Positions 20,555 to 30,682 are shown, numbered from the stretch's first letter. The stretch: 64,000 nucleotides of DNA from Achromobacter insolitus (GCF_002209555.1 NZ_NJIF01000003.1:930001-994000); one strand, 5' to 3'. The notes: a model not told the origin generated them from the letters alone. Translations and numbers: made by a program.

Positions 20555-20619
20555 TGACGGGTCCGCGGCGCGCTCCTAGAGTGGGGGCTGCAACAAACCT
20601 CATCGAACTAGGGAAAACG

Positions 20620-22320
20620 ATGAAAGAGCTTCCCATCTATCCATACGTCAGGCCCGACGAAATGGACCGTCCCCGCCGCGATCCGCATCCGGTGGCCGTC
20701 GTCGGGGCTGGATTGACCGGCCTCACGCTGGCCCTGGATCTGGTGCGGCGCGGCATTCCCGTTGTCGTGCTGGATGACGACAACACCGTAGGCGTGCGCG
20801 GCCTGGCCTCGCGCGGCATGGTCTGGGCGCAGCGCACGCTGGACATCTTCGACCGGCTCGGCATGGCTGGCGACGTGGTCGGCAAGGGCGTGCGCTGGAA
20901 CGTGGGCCGCGTGCTTTGCCGCGACCTGGCGGTGGCCTCCTTCACGCTGCAGGACCAGCCTGACATGCGGCACAACGGCTTCGTCAATCTGCAGCAGTAC
21001 TACCTGGAAGCCTTCCTGGTCGAGGCGCTGATGCGCGAACCGCTGGCGCAACTGCGCTGGCTGAACCGCGTCGCCGGCGTCGAGCCGCAAGCTGACGGCC
21101 CCGCCACGCTGCACGTGGAAACGCCCGATGGCGCCTATCGTTGCCGCGCTCAATGGGTGGTCGCCTGCGACGGCGCCAAGAGCGCGGTGCGCGGCATGCT
21201 GGGCCTGAGCCCACGCGTGTACGACCAGACCGAAGACCGCTGGATCATCATCGATATCGTGCTGCGCGACACCACGTGGCCGGAAGAACGCTGGACCTGG
21301 CTGGACGCCGGCAGCAACCACGGCCGCGCGGTCTGGCGTCACAAGATGGCCGACGACACCTGGCGGCTGGATTTCCAGTTGCGCACGGACGAAGACCCCG
21401 CCGAGGCAGCCACTGACGCCGCCATGCGCCAGCGCGTCTGGGACCTGCTGGGCGAACGCGTGGAGTTCGACATCGCCTGGCACGGCGTCTGGGCGTACCG
21501 CCATGAATGCCTGGACAGCCTGCGCCACGGCCGCGTGCTGTTTGCTGGCGATTCGGCTCACCTGGTCGCTCCCTTTGGCGCGCGCGGCGGCAATGGCGGC
21601 ATCCAGGACGCCGACAACCTGGGCTGGAAGCTGGCCCTGCACTTGCAAGGCCGCGCAGGCGCATCCCTGCTGGATACCTATAGCCTCGAGCGCAAGCACG
21701 CGGCGATGGAAAACATCCGCCAAGCCCGCCGCTCGTCGCGCTTTGTCTATCCGGGCGCAGCGCGCTCGGCCGCGCTGTGGCGCGACGCCATCATCGACCT
21801 TGCGCCGCGCCACCCGGTCGCGGCCCGCATGATCAACACGGGCCGCCTGTGCATGCCAGCCGTCTATCCCGCATCGGCGTTGTCGCTCGGCACCCACGCA
21901 TTGGCCGGGCGCGCGTTGCCCAATATCGTGCTGCGGCAGGCGGATGGCCTGACCCTGCATGGGCTGCTGGGTCCCTGGTTCACCGTCCTGGTCTTTGGCG
22001 ATGTCTTGCCCGCCGGCGCACAGGAAGGCGATGGCCTGGTGCGCTGGGTCGCCGTTGCGCCGCTGTGCGATGAGCGCGGACGCGCCGCCCTGGCGCATCA
22101 GTTGGGACTGGCGCTGGACGGCCAGGCGTGGCTGCTGCGTCCCGACCAGCACGTCATGGCGGCCGCCACTTCCGAAACGAGCGATCCCCGGGCCGTGCTG
22201 GCCCGGGTCGCCGCCGCGCTGGACGCCGCCGGCGCCTGTCCCGTATCCCCGCCCGAGGCCCGCGGCCTCTACCGATCAACCGGAGGCGCCAGCCATGCCG
22301 CTATCCCAGCAACAGCTTGA
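20620..22320 (+). CDS. FAD-dependent aromatic-ring monooxygenase
   Basis: 566 residues of the class A flavoprotein hydroxylase family (MhpA/PheA/TfdB-like). There is an ADP-binding GxGxxG motif (VVGAGLTGLTLALDL), a DG motif (VVACDGAKSAVRGMLG) and a GD motif (VLFAGDSAHLVAPFGARGGN). A thioredoxin-like C-terminal domain (GPWFTVLVFGD) is typical of the MhpA/phenol hydroxylase branch. It should use NAD(P)H and oxygen to hydroxylate a phenolic acid, the entry step of this locus. ATG 20620 follows AGGGAAAACG. The next gene overlaps its 3' end (ATG at 22295). The substrate is unknown. Confidence 0.88.
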   Translation: MKELPIYPYVRPDEMDRPRRDPHPVAVVGAGLTGLTLALDLVRRGIPVVVLDDDNTVGVRGLASRGMVWAQRTLDIFDRLGMAGDVVGKGVRWNVGRVLCRDLAVASFTLQDQPDMRHNGFVNLQQYYLEAFLVEALMREPLAQLRWLNRVAGVEPQADGPATLHVETPDGAYRCRAQWVVACDGAKSAVRGMLGLSPRVYDQTEDRWIIIDIVLRDTTWPEERWTWLDAGSNHGRAVWRHKMADDTWRLDFQLRTDEDPAEAATDAAMRQRVWDLLGERVEFDIAWHGVWAYRHECLDSLRHGRVLFAGDSAHLVAPFGARGGNGGIQDADNLGWKLALHLQGRAGASLLDTYSLERKHAAMENIRQARRSSRFVYPGAARSAALWRDAIIDLAPRHPVAARMINTGRLCMPAVYPASALSLGTHALAGRALPNIVLRQADGLTLHGLLGPWFTVLVFGDVLPAGAQEGDGLVRWVAVAPLCDERGRAALAHQLGLALDGQAWLLRPDQHVMAAATSETSDPRAVLARVAAALDAAGACPVSPPEARGLYRSTGGASHAAIPATA

Positions 22321-22501
22321 TGACCTGCTAGAGCGCCTCATCGCGCTGACCAACGTGCCCGATCCCGCGGCCCAGCGCGACAGCCTGGCCCGGCTGTCCC
22401 TGCTGCTCATCGAGGCAGTGGACGACGCCGCCCGGGTGCAGGACGCCGTCGACGAAATCCTGGCGGCCCAACCCGGTGCGCCCGCCTTGAATATTCCATG
22501 A
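22295..22501 (+). CDS. small DUF2783-like protein in the aromatic operon
   Basis: 68 residues starting at ATG 22295 with GGAGG at 22282-22286. It is entirely helical in character (LDDLLERLIAL, RLSLLLIEAVDD, VQDAVDEILAA). It lies between, and overlaps, the monooxygenase and VOC genes (26 nt and 4 nt), so it is surely translated with them. The RLSLLLIE core resembles DUF2783 proteins, which travel with flavin monooxygenases in aromatic catabolism loci. The function is unknown; it may be a stabilising or regulatory subunit of the monooxygenase. Confidence 0.7.
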   Translation: MPLSQQQLDDLLERLIALTNVPDPAAQRDSLARLSLLLIEAVDDAARVQDAVDEILAAQPGAPALNIP

Positions 22502-23100
22502 ACCACGGAGACGGCGCCATGACGCTGACACAACCCCAAACCCACCCGACCATCCAGGGCCTGCACCACTTCGCCTGGCGCTGCCGCGACGCGGAGGAAA
22601 CCCGGCGCTTCTACGAAGACATCCTGGGCCTGCCGCTCGTGCACGTCGTGAAGGAAGAACGCGTTCCCTCCACTGGCGAGCATTGCCCCTTCGTGCACCT
22701 GTTCTTCGAATTCGCGGACGGTTCGCACATCGCCTTCTTCGACCTGGGCGACAACGGCCTGACCCAGCCCGATCCCGGAACGCCGCGCTGGGTCAACCAC
22801 TTCGCCATGGAAATGCGCGGCGAAGCCGAGCTGGAACGCATGCGCGTACGGCTGCAAACGCATGGCATCGACGTCGTGGGACCGACCGACCACCACTTCA
22901 TCCGCTCTATCTACTTCTTCGACCCCAACGGCATCCGGCTGGAGCTGACCTCGCGCCTGCCCGTGGACGACTACGTCGCCCGCAAGCGGCGCAGCGCTCA
23001 CGAGGAACTTGCCGCCTGGACCCGCGACAAGGCAGCCGGGCTGAGGCCCGGCGCCACCGGCACCAGCAGCCAGCAGCGCAGCCAAGCGCATGCCGACTGA
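22498..23100 (+). CDS. VOC-family (glyoxalase/extradiol dioxygenase fold) protein
   Basis: 200 residues with a single vicinal-oxygen-chelate module: GLHHFAWRCRDAEETRRFYEDILGLPL, then FVHLFFEFADG, a second half starting WVNHFAMEM, and FDPNGIRLELTSRL. The His, His and Glu positions of a metal site (HHFAW, FVHLF, RLELT) are present. It could be a ring-cleaving or isomerising enzyme of the pathway. The ATG at 22498 overlaps the upstream stop (ATGA); ATG 22519, with GGAG 10 nt upstream, is an alternative start. The C-terminal 40 residues are low-complexity. Confidence 0.8.
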   Translation: MNHGDGAMTLTQPQTHPTIQGLHHFAWRCRDAEETRRFYEDILGLPLVHVVKEERVPSTGEHCPFVHLFFEFADGSHIAFFDLGDNGLTQPDPGTPRWVNHFAMEMRGEAELERMRVRLQTHGIDVVGPTDHHFIRSIYFFDPNGIRLELTSRLPVDDYVARKRRSAHEELAAWTRDKAAGLRPGATGTSSQQRSQAHAD

Positions 23101-23133
23101 ACCGCCCGACCTCTCATCCCATAAAGGAACCCC

Positions 23134-24093
23134 ATGAGCAAACCCTTCGCCTCCCAGGCCGACCTGGCGGAAAAGAAAATCTCCTTCGAACGCCTGTCCG
23201 ACAATGCCTACGCCTACGTGGCCGACGGCGATCCCAATTCCGGCGTGATCATCGGCGATGACAGCGTCATGGTCGTCGATGCCACCGCCACCCCAGCCAT
23301 GGCCCAGGGCCTGATCCGCGCCATCCGCGGCGTCACGGACAAGCCCATCCGCCATGTGGCGCTGACCCATTACCACGCGGTGCGCGTGCTGGGCGCATCC
23401 GCGTTCGCGGCCGAAGGCGCCGTAAACGTGTTCGCCAGCCGCGGCACCCATGAGCTCATCGTCGAGCGCGGCCAGGCCGACATGGATTCGGAGATCGGCC
23501 GCTTCCCGCGCCTGTTCCAGTCCGCCGAGACCATCCCGGGGCTGACCTGGCCCACCGTGGTCTTCGACCGCGAGCTGACCGTGTTTCTGGGCGGCCTGGA
23601 GGTACGCATGCTGCATCTGGGGGCCGGCCATACGCGCGGCGACTCCATCGTCTGGATTCCGTCGCAGGGCATCTGCTTCTCGGGGGACCTGGTGGAGTTC
23701 AACGCGGGCGTGTATACGGGCGACGCCTATCTGGCCGACTGGCCGGCCACGCTGGACGCGCTGCAGGCCCTGGAGCCGCGCCAGATGGTGCCCGGCCGCG
23801 GCCCGGCGCTCACCACGCCGGCTGCCTGCCGCGAGGCCATCGGCTACACGCGTAGCTGGGTGGAAACGCTGTACGGCTGCGCCCGGCAAGGCGTGGAGCA
23901 AGGCAAGAGCCTGAAACAGGTCTACGAAGACACGCGCCGCGTGATGGACCCCGAGTTCGGCCACGTCGTGATCTATGAACACGCGATTCCCTTCGACATC
24001 TCGCGCGCCTACGACGAGGCCAGCGGCATCGTCGACCCGCGCGTCTGGACCGCCCAGCGCGACCGCGACATGTGGGCCGAGCTCACCGCCTGA
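23134..24093 (+). CDS. metallo-beta-lactamase-fold hydrolase with an altered metal motif
   Basis: 319 residues of the MBL fold. The usual metal motif HxHxDH reads THYHAVR here, keeping the first two histidines but losing the Asp and His of the second site. Later ligands are present (GAGHTRGDS; CFSGDLVEFN). It may use one metal ion, or be a lactonase/thioesterase-like enzyme acting on a pathway intermediate. AAGGAA precedes the ATG. It sits 33 nt after the VOC gene and 29 nt before the FAH gene, on the same transcript. Confidence 0.82.
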   Translation: MSKPFASQADLAEKKISFERLSDNAYAYVADGDPNSGVIIGDDSVMVVDATATPAMAQGLIRAIRGVTDKPIRHVALTHYHAVRVLGASAFAAEGAVNVFASRGTHELIVERGQADMDSEIGRFPRLFQSAETIPGLTWPTVVFDRELTVFLGGLEVRMLHLGAGHTRGDSIVWIPSQGICFSGDLVEFNAGVYTGDAYLADWPATLDALQALEPRQMVPGRGPALTTPAACREAIGYTRSWVETLYGCARQGVEQGKSLKQVYEDTRRVMDPEFGHVVIYEHAIPFDISRAYDEASGIVDPRVWTAQRDRDMWAELTA

Positions 24094-24122
24094 ACCTTCT
24101 TCCCCATAAGGAACAACTGAAA

Positions 24123-25157
24123 ATGAAACTCGCCACCCTGAACAATGGCGTCCGCGACGGCGTGCTGGCCGTCGTGAACCGGGACCTGACCCGCATGCGC
24201 GCCGTGCCGCACATCGCCGCCACGCTGCAACAGGCGCTGGACGACTGGGCCCGCAGCGCACCGCTGCTGCAGGCCGAGTACGAGGCGCTGAACGCCGGCG
24301 ACGGCGCCAGCCAGCCCTTCGATCCGGCCGGCTGCGCCGCGCCCCTGCCGCGCGCCTACCAGTGGCTGGACGCATCCGCCTACCTGAACCACGTGGACCT
24401 CACACGCCGGGCGCGCGGCGGCGAAATGCCGCCATCGTTCCTGACCGATCCCCTGATGTACCAGGGCGCCTCCGATGACTTCATGGGCCCGTGCGACGAC
24501 ATCACGGCGGCCAGCGAGGAACTGGGCGTGGACCTGGAAGCGGAGATCGTCGTGGTGACCGACGACGTGCCGCTGGGCGTGGACGCGGACACGGCGCTGG
24601 CGCACGTGGCGCTGCTGGGCCTGGTCAACGACGTCACCCTGCGCAATGTGGTGCTGCCCGAACTGGCCAAGGGCTTCGGATTCCTTCAGGGCAAGCCTGC
24701 CTCGGCGCTCTCGCCCGTGCTGGTCACACCCGACGAACTGAAGCCCTATTGGCGTGGCGGCAAACTGCACCGCGCCATGCAGGTATGGCTCAACGGCAAG
24801 CAGATCGGCCAGCCCCAGGCGGGCGAGGAAATGCAGTTTCACTTCGGCGAGCTGATCGCGCACGCGGCCCGCACGCGCCGCCTGGGCGCCGGCACGTTGG
24901 TAGGCAGCGGCACCATCTCCAACGCCAGCGACGCCGCCGGCGTGTGCTGCCTGGTTGAAGCGCGCGTACGGGAAAAGCTGCGCGACGGCGAAATGCGCAC
25001 GCCTTTCCTCAAGCACGGCGACCGCGTGCGCATCGGCATGCGCGACGATGCCGGCCACAGCCTGTTCGGCGACATCGACCAGCAAGTCCGCATCCCGGGC
25101 ACGAGGCCCATGCCCTGCGCCGCGTCGCCCGCCCCGCGCGAAGCCGCCACCGCCTGA
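24123..25157 (+). CDS. fumarylacetoacetate hydrolase-family protein
   Basis: 344 residues of the FAH superfamily. The metal-binding Glu/Asp residues are in the DLEAEIVVVTDDVP region, and there is a LLGLVNDVTLRNVVLPELAKGFGF core. FAH enzymes split fumarylacetoacetate or fumarylpyruvate to fumarate plus acetoacetate or pyruvate. With a maleylacetoacetate/maleylpyruvate isomerase directly downstream and a fumarase further on, that hydrolysis is the best reading. A hydratase role on a 2-oxo-dienoate is also possible. ATG 24123 follows AAGGAACAACTGAAA. Confidence 0.85.
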   Translation: MKLATLNNGVRDGVLAVVNRDLTRMRAVPHIAATLQQALDDWARSAPLLQAEYEALNAGDGASQPFDPAGCAAPLPRAYQWLDASAYLNHVDLTRRARGGEMPPSFLTDPLMYQGASDDFMGPCDDITAASEELGVDLEAEIVVVTDDVPLGVDADTALAHVALLGLVNDVTLRNVVLPELAKGFGFLQGKPASALSPVLVTPDELKPYWRGGKLHRAMQVWLNGKQIGQPQAGEEMQFHFGELIAHAARTRRLGAGTLVGSGTISNASDAAGVCCLVEARVREKLRDGEMRTPFLKHGDRVRIGMRDDAGHSLFGDIDQQVRIPGTRPMPCAASPAPREAATA

Positions 25158-25170
25158 ACGGGAGTCCCTC

Positions 25171-25839
25171 ATGGCAGAATCGCCCGCCCTCACCTTGCAC
25201 AGCTATTGGCGTAGTTCCGCGGCCTACCGCGTGCGCATCGCCCTGGCCTTGAAAGGCCTGCCGTACCGGCAGGTCACGTGGCACATGGTCAAGGGAGAGC
25301 ACCAGCAGCCCGCCTACCGGTCGCTCGCGCCGTTCGGCCTGGTGCCCATGCTGGAGATCGACGGCCTGCGCCTGCAACAGTCGCTGGCCATCATCGAGTA
25401 CCTGGATGAGCGCCATCCCGGCACGCCGCTGCTTCCGGCCGATCCGGCGCTGCGCGCCCAGGCACGCGCGCTGGCGCAACTGATTGCGTGCGAAATGCAC
25501 CCGCTCAACAACCTGCGCGCGCTCAAGCGCCTGCGCGCGCAGTTCGGCGCGGACGACGAACGGATCCACGACTGGTACCGCCATTGGTGCGCGGAGGGCT
25601 TCCAGGCCTTCGAGGCGGCGCTGCCCTCGGCGCCCAGCGGCGCGTACGCGTTGGGCGCCGCCCCCACGCTGGTCGAGTGCACCCTCATACCGCAGGTCTA
25701 CAACGCCTTGCGCTACGGCGCGGATCTGGAGCCCTATGCGCGCGTGCGCGCCATCGTCCAGGCCTGCGCCGCCCTGCCCGCCTTCGAACAGGCCCGTCCG
25801 GAAAACCAGCCTGACGCGCCGCAAAGCGCAGCAGCCTAG
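25171..25839 (+). CDS. maiA: maleylacetoacetate/maleylpyruvate isomerase (zeta-class GST)
   Basis: 222 residues with a thioredoxin-fold N-terminus and helical C-terminus. The zeta GST signature appears as WRSSAAYRVRIALALKG, where the classical SSCS is SSAA, as in many bacterial members. QQSLAIIEYLDERHP is the glutathione-binding region. It converts the cis (maleyl) to the trans (fumaryl) ring-cleavage product with glutathione. The start ATG at 25171 is preceded by CGGGAG and lies 13 nt after the FAH gene, so the two steps are co-expressed. Maleylpyruvate or maleylacetoacetate as substrate cannot be decided. Confidence 0.85.
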   Translation: MAESPALTLHSYWRSSAAYRVRIALALKGLPYRQVTWHMVKGEHQQPAYRSLAPFGLVPMLEIDGLRLQQSLAIIEYLDERHPGTPLLPADPALRAQARALAQLIACEMHPLNNLRALKRLRAQFGADDERIHDWYRHWCAEGFQAFEAALPSAPSGAYALGAAPTLVECTLIPQVYNALRYGADLEPYARVRAIVQACAALPAFEQARPENQPDAPQSAAA

Positions 25840-25910
25840 GCGACGCCATTCCAAAGCGACAGCCCCCCCAACAAGAAGCTGAACCCGCCGCATACCCCAA
25901 GGAGACAAAC

Positions 25911-27266
25911 ATGCAGACAGACATTCCCGCCGACGGCGCCGCCGTCGCGCCAGCCGGCCGCTCCGGCGCGGCCGGCCCGCTGGTCAGCGCCGACGACCGC
26001 AAGGTACTCGCCGCCACGCTCGTCGGCTCGGCCATCGAGTGGTACGACTATTTCATCTATGTCCAGGCCGCGGGCCTGGTGCTGGGCTCGCTCTTCTTCG
26101 CGCCATTCGCCAAGGAAAACCCAGAGCTGTCGCTGATCCTGTCTTTCGCCACGGTCGGCGTGGCCTTCCTGTTCCGGCCGCTGGGCGCCATCGTCTGTGG
26201 CCACTTGGGCGACCGTTACGGCCGCAAACGGGTGCTGGCCGCCACGCTGATCCTGATGGGCGTGTCCACCGCGCTGATCGGAGTGCTGCCGACCTATGCG
26301 CAGATCGGCGTGTGGGCGCCCGTGATGCTGGTGACGCTGCGCGTGCTGCAAGGCTTTTCGGCCGGAGGCGAATGGGGCGGCGCGGCGCTCATGGCGGTCG
26401 AACATGCGCCCGAGGACCGACGCTCGCTGTTTGGCGCCTTCCCGCAGATCGGGGTGCCGCTGGGCATGATTGTGGCCACCGGCGTGCTGTGGTGCATCAC
26501 CGCCGCCGTAGGCCCCGAGAACTTCATGGCGTGGGGCTGGCGTGTGTCCTTCCTGCTGTCCATCGCGCTCATCATTGTCGGCGTCTTCATCCGGCGCGCC
26601 GTGGAGGAATCCCCCGTGTTCCTGCAGATGCAGTCCCGGCGCAGCCATTCCTCCGCGCCGCTGGGCACCCTGCTGCGCAAGCATCCGCGCCAGATCCTGC
26701 TGACCACGCTGATCTTCGTCGGCAACAGCACCGCGGGCTACCTGCTGGTTGGCTTTTTCATCAGCTACGGGAGCCGGGCCTTGCACATGCCGGCGCAACA
26801 GGTGCTGATGATCTGCACCCTGGCCGCAGCCTGCTGGCTGGGCACCACGCTGCTCGGTGGCTGGCTGGGCGACCGCATCGGCCGCGTGCGCACCTTCCAG
26901 CTCGGCTATGTGCTGCTGGCCCTGTGGGCCATACCGATGTGGTCCTTCATCGAATCCGGCGACGTCATGCAATTCGCCTTCGCCCTGGCCGTGCTGTCCG
27001 TGCCGCTGGGCCTGACCTACGGCCCCCAGGCCGCGCTGTACGCCGAGATGTTCCCGGCCGACGTGCGCTATTCCGGCGTGTCGGCGGGCTATGCGCTGGG
27101 TTCGATCCTGGGCGGCGCCTTCGCCGCCATGATTGCGCAATCCATCATCACCGCCACGGGCCAATCCTGGCTGGTGGGCGTCTACGTCATCGTCATGGCG
27201 GCGGTGTCCTTCGTGGCCGTGACCCTGGTCCGGGACCGTCCCGGCACCACGCTGCACGCCGAATGA
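25911..27266 (+). CDS. MFS transporter, metabolite:H+ symporter type
   Basis: 451 residues. It starts like ProP/ShiA-type symporters (GSAIEWYDYFIYVQAA), with the conserved loop GHLGDRYGRKRVL between helices 2 and 3 and GFSAGGEWGGAALM in helix 4. These carriers import organic acids such as shikimate, benzoate derivatives, citrate or proline with protons. Its place in the catabolic operon suggests it brings in the aromatic substrate. AAGGAGACAAAC precedes the ATG. It is followed 34 nt later by the fumarase gene. Confidence 0.88.
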   Translation: MQTDIPADGAAVAPAGRSGAAGPLVSADDRKVLAATLVGSAIEWYDYFIYVQAAGLVLGSLFFAPFAKENPELSLILSFATVGVAFLFRPLGAIVCGHLGDRYGRKRVLAATLILMGVSTALIGVLPTYAQIGVWAPVMLVTLRVLQGFSAGGEWGGAALMAVEHAPEDRRSLFGAFPQIGVPLGMIVATGVLWCITAAVGPENFMAWGWRVSFLLSIALIIVGVFIRRAVEESPVFLQMQSRRSHSSAPLGTLLRKHPRQILLTTLIFVGNSTAGYLLVGFFISYGSRALHMPAQQVLMICTLAAACWLGTTLLGGWLGDRIGRVRTFQLGYVLLALWAIPMWSFIESGDVMQFAFALAVLSVPLGLTYGPQAALYAEMFPADVRYSGVSAGYALGSILGGAFAAMIAQSIITATGQSWLVGVYVIVMAAVSFVAVTLVRDRPGTTLHAE

Positions 27267-27300
27267 CCGCCGCCTCTCACGCCACCGCCCGACGCACGCC

Positions 27301-28848
27301 ATGAGCACCATCATCCGCCAGAACGATCTGACCGAATCCATTGCCAGCGCGCTCCAGTACATCAGCCACTACCACCCGGCCGACTACATCGCGCACCTGG
27401 CCCGCGCCTACGAAAAAGAGGCCAGCGCCCCGGCCCGCGACGCCATGGCGCAGATCCTGGCCAGTTCGCGCATGGCCGCCATCGGCCGACGGCCGATCTG
27501 CCAGGACACCGGCATCGTCAATGTGTTCCTGGAAGTCGGCATGGACGTGCGCTGGGAGGGCTTTACGGGCAGCTTGGAGGACGCCGTCAACGCCGGCGTG
27601 CGCCAAGCCTTCCTGGACCCGGACAACCCCTTGCGAGCCTCGGTGGTGGCGGATCCGCTCTTTGGCCGAGGCAACACCCGCGACAACACCCCCGCCGTCA
27701 TCAGCATGCGGATCGTGCCGGGCGCGAGCGTAGCGGTGACGGTGGCGGCCAAGGGCGGCGGCTCGGAGAACAAAGCCCGGCTCGCCATGTTGAACCCGGC
27801 CGACAGCGTCATCGACTGGGTGCTGGCGCAAATCCCCGCCATGGGCGCGGGCTGGTGCCCGCCCGGAATGCTGGGCATCGGCGTAGGCGGTACCGCCGAG
27901 AAAGCGGTACTGCTGGCCAAGGAAAGCCTGATGCAGCCCCTGGACATGCATGACTTGCAGGATCGGGCCCGGCGCGGCGGCGCGCTGGCGCCCGAAGACG
28001 CCCTGCGGCTGGAACTTTACGACCGCGTCAACGCGCTGGGCGTGGGCGCGCAGGGTCTGGGCGGCCTGACCACCGTGCTGGACGTAAAGATCAAGACCTA
28101 TCCCACACACGCCGCCGCCAAGCCCGTCGCGCTGATTCCCAACTGTGCGGCCACGCGCCACGCGAGCTTCGTGCTCGACGGCTCGGGCCCCGTGCATCTG
28201 GAACCGCCGTCGCTGGAAATCTGGCCCGAGCTGGGTGCGGACCGTGAGGCCGCCGCGGGCCGTCGGGTCAACCTGGACACCCTCTCCCGCGAAGAAGTCG
28301 CGTCCTGGCGCGCGGGCGAAACACTGCTTCTGAACGGCAGCATGCTGACCGGACGCGATGCGGCGCATCAGCGCATCCGCGAGATGCTGGCGCGCGGCGA
28401 GCCTTTGCCAGCCGACTTCCGGGGCCGCGCCATCTACTATGTGGGCCCCGTGGACGCGGTGCGTGACGAAGCCGTGGGCCCGGCCGGCCCCACCACCTCG
28501 ACGCGCATGGACGCTTACACGGACATGATGTTGGAACGCACCGGCCTCCTGACGATGATAGGCAAGGCCGAACGCGGCCCGCAGGCGGTCGAGGCGATCC
28601 AGCGCCATCGCGCGGCCTACCTGATCGCGGTGGGCGGCGCCGCGTATCTCGTTTCCCGCGCCATCCGCCGCGCCCGCGTCGTCGCGTTCGAGGACCTGGG
28701 GATGGAGGCGATCCATGAATTCGAGGTCACCGACATGCCCGTGACCGTGGCGGTTGACGCCCACGGCGGAAACCTGCATGTGTCCGGACCGTCGCAATGG
28801 CGCAGGACGCCTGAGGCCAGGCCCTTGCGCGCCTTCAAGCCAGTTTGA
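27301..28848 (+). CDS. fumA: class I (4Fe-4S) fumarate hydratase
   Basis: 515 residues, one polypeptide with the N-terminal alpha-type domain (ICQDTGIVNVFLE; GSENKARLAM; GWCPPGMLGIGVGG; LIPNCAATRH, giving the cluster-binding cysteines) and the C-terminal beta-type domain (YYVGPVDAV; GPTTSTRMDAY; AFEDLGMEAI). It hydrates fumarate to malate. As the last gene of the operon it would take the fumarate released by the FAH enzyme into the citric acid cycle. The 3' end overlaps the convergent dioxygenase gene by 14 nt. The gene could also serve mesaconate or tartrate hydration. Confidence 0.88.
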   Translation: MSTIIRQNDLTESIASALQYISHYHPADYIAHLARAYEKEASAPARDAMAQILASSRMAAIGRRPICQDTGIVNVFLEVGMDVRWEGFTGSLEDAVNAGVRQAFLDPDNPLRASVVADPLFGRGNTRDNTPAVISMRIVPGASVAVTVAAKGGGSENKARLAMLNPADSVIDWVLAQIPAMGAGWCPPGMLGIGVGGTAEKAVLLAKESLMQPLDMHDLQDRARRGGALAPEDALRLELYDRVNALGVGAQGLGGLTTVLDVKIKTYPTHAAAKPVALIPNCAATRHASFVLDGSGPVHLEPPSLEIWPELGADREAAAGRRVNLDTLSREEVASWRAGETLLLNGSMLTGRDAAHQRIREMLARGEPLPADFRGRAIYYVGPVDAVRDEAVGPAGPTTSTRMDAYTDMMLERTGLLTMIGKAERGPQAVEAIQRHRAAYLIAVGGAAYLVSRAIRRARVVAFEDLGMEAIHEFEVTDMPVTVAVDAHGGNLHVSGPSQWRRTPEARPLRAFKPV

Positions 28849-29653
28849 ACTCCACCACCGCCCCGCCGCTTCCATACAACGGCGCATACTCCAGCACATT
28901 GGCGCCCTGGAATTGCTCGCCCAGCGCGCCCAGCAGCCAGGACATGTGCTTGAAGCCCATCTCGGCCTTGGCCTGCCCGGCGTACTCGGGCATGAGCGCG
29001 CGCAGTTGCCCGGCATCGCCGCATTCCAGCAAGGCAAGCATGCGACGGTTCCAATCGTCGTCGCTGCGGGAAATCACGTGGTCCGAGTCCGGCGGCACCG
29101 GCTCGCGGAACATGGTGTTCGACAGCCCGCCTATGCCGATCACCGCCGCCCGTTTGTTCTGCATGGCCGCCGCCTGCACGGCGATGCGGCTCAGTTGCTC
29201 CGTCTGCGCGTTGTCGTGGTAAAGGTTGTTGGCCGCCAGTGTCACCGGCAGCGCCTCAGAGCCGAAGCCCATCAGCGAGCTGACCGTGATCGTGCCCGTG
29301 TCGATGGGAAACTGGTCATAGTCCACGCCGCGCGCATGGATGCCGGCATCGCGGCAGTCTTGCACGCACGCTTCGGCCAGGCCCCTGTCGCTGGCGATGT
29401 CGAACGACAGTTCCCCGAATTCGTGCCAGTTCTCGTCCACATGCACGCCCGTGCTGCGCTGGCGCGTGATCCATAACTGGTCCAGCACCGCCATCCACTG
29501 CGTCGAATACACCAGCACCACGTCGGGGCGGGACGCGGCCAGCGCCATGCCGGCCTTGCGCAGCGCCTGATTCAGGCGTCCCCAGGGCGCCACATCGCTA
29601 CGCAGCTGGGGCAGCGGGCTGCCGGGAACGAGGAATGCGGAAACGATGGCCAT
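28835..29653 (-). CDS. class III extradiol dioxygenase subunit, 2-aminophenol 1,6-dioxygenase alpha-like
   Basis: 272 residues of the LigB/AmnA-like family (AFLVPGSPLPQLR at the start; YSTQWMAVLDQLW; HVDENWHEFGELSFDI; AANNLYHDN; VIGIGGLSNTMFREP). In 2-aminophenol 1,6-dioxygenase the alpha subunit is homologous to the catalytic one but does not bind iron; here the His residues of the first iron-ligand position are absent (VPGSP instead of PHPP). It is directly downstream of the beta-like subunit, 18 nt apart, with GAGGAG before the ATG. It is named by family; the true substrate is not known. Confidence 0.75.
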   Translation of the reverse strand: MAIVSAFLVPGSPLPQLRSDVAPWGRLNQALRKAGMALAASRPDVVLVYSTQWMAVLDQLWITRQRSTGVHVDENWHEFGELSFDIASDRGLAEACVQDCRDAGIHARGVDYDQFPIDTGTITVSSLMGFGSEALPVTLAANNLYHDNAQTEQLSRIAVQAAAMQNKRAAVIGIGGLSNTMFREPVPPDSDHVISRSDDDWNRRMLALLECGDAGQLRALMPEYAGQAKAEMGFKHMSWLLGALGEQFQGANVLEYAPLYGSGGAVVEFKLA

Positions 29654-29671
29654 GGAATGTCTCCTCGGGAT

Positions 29672-30682
<1,011 letters not shown>

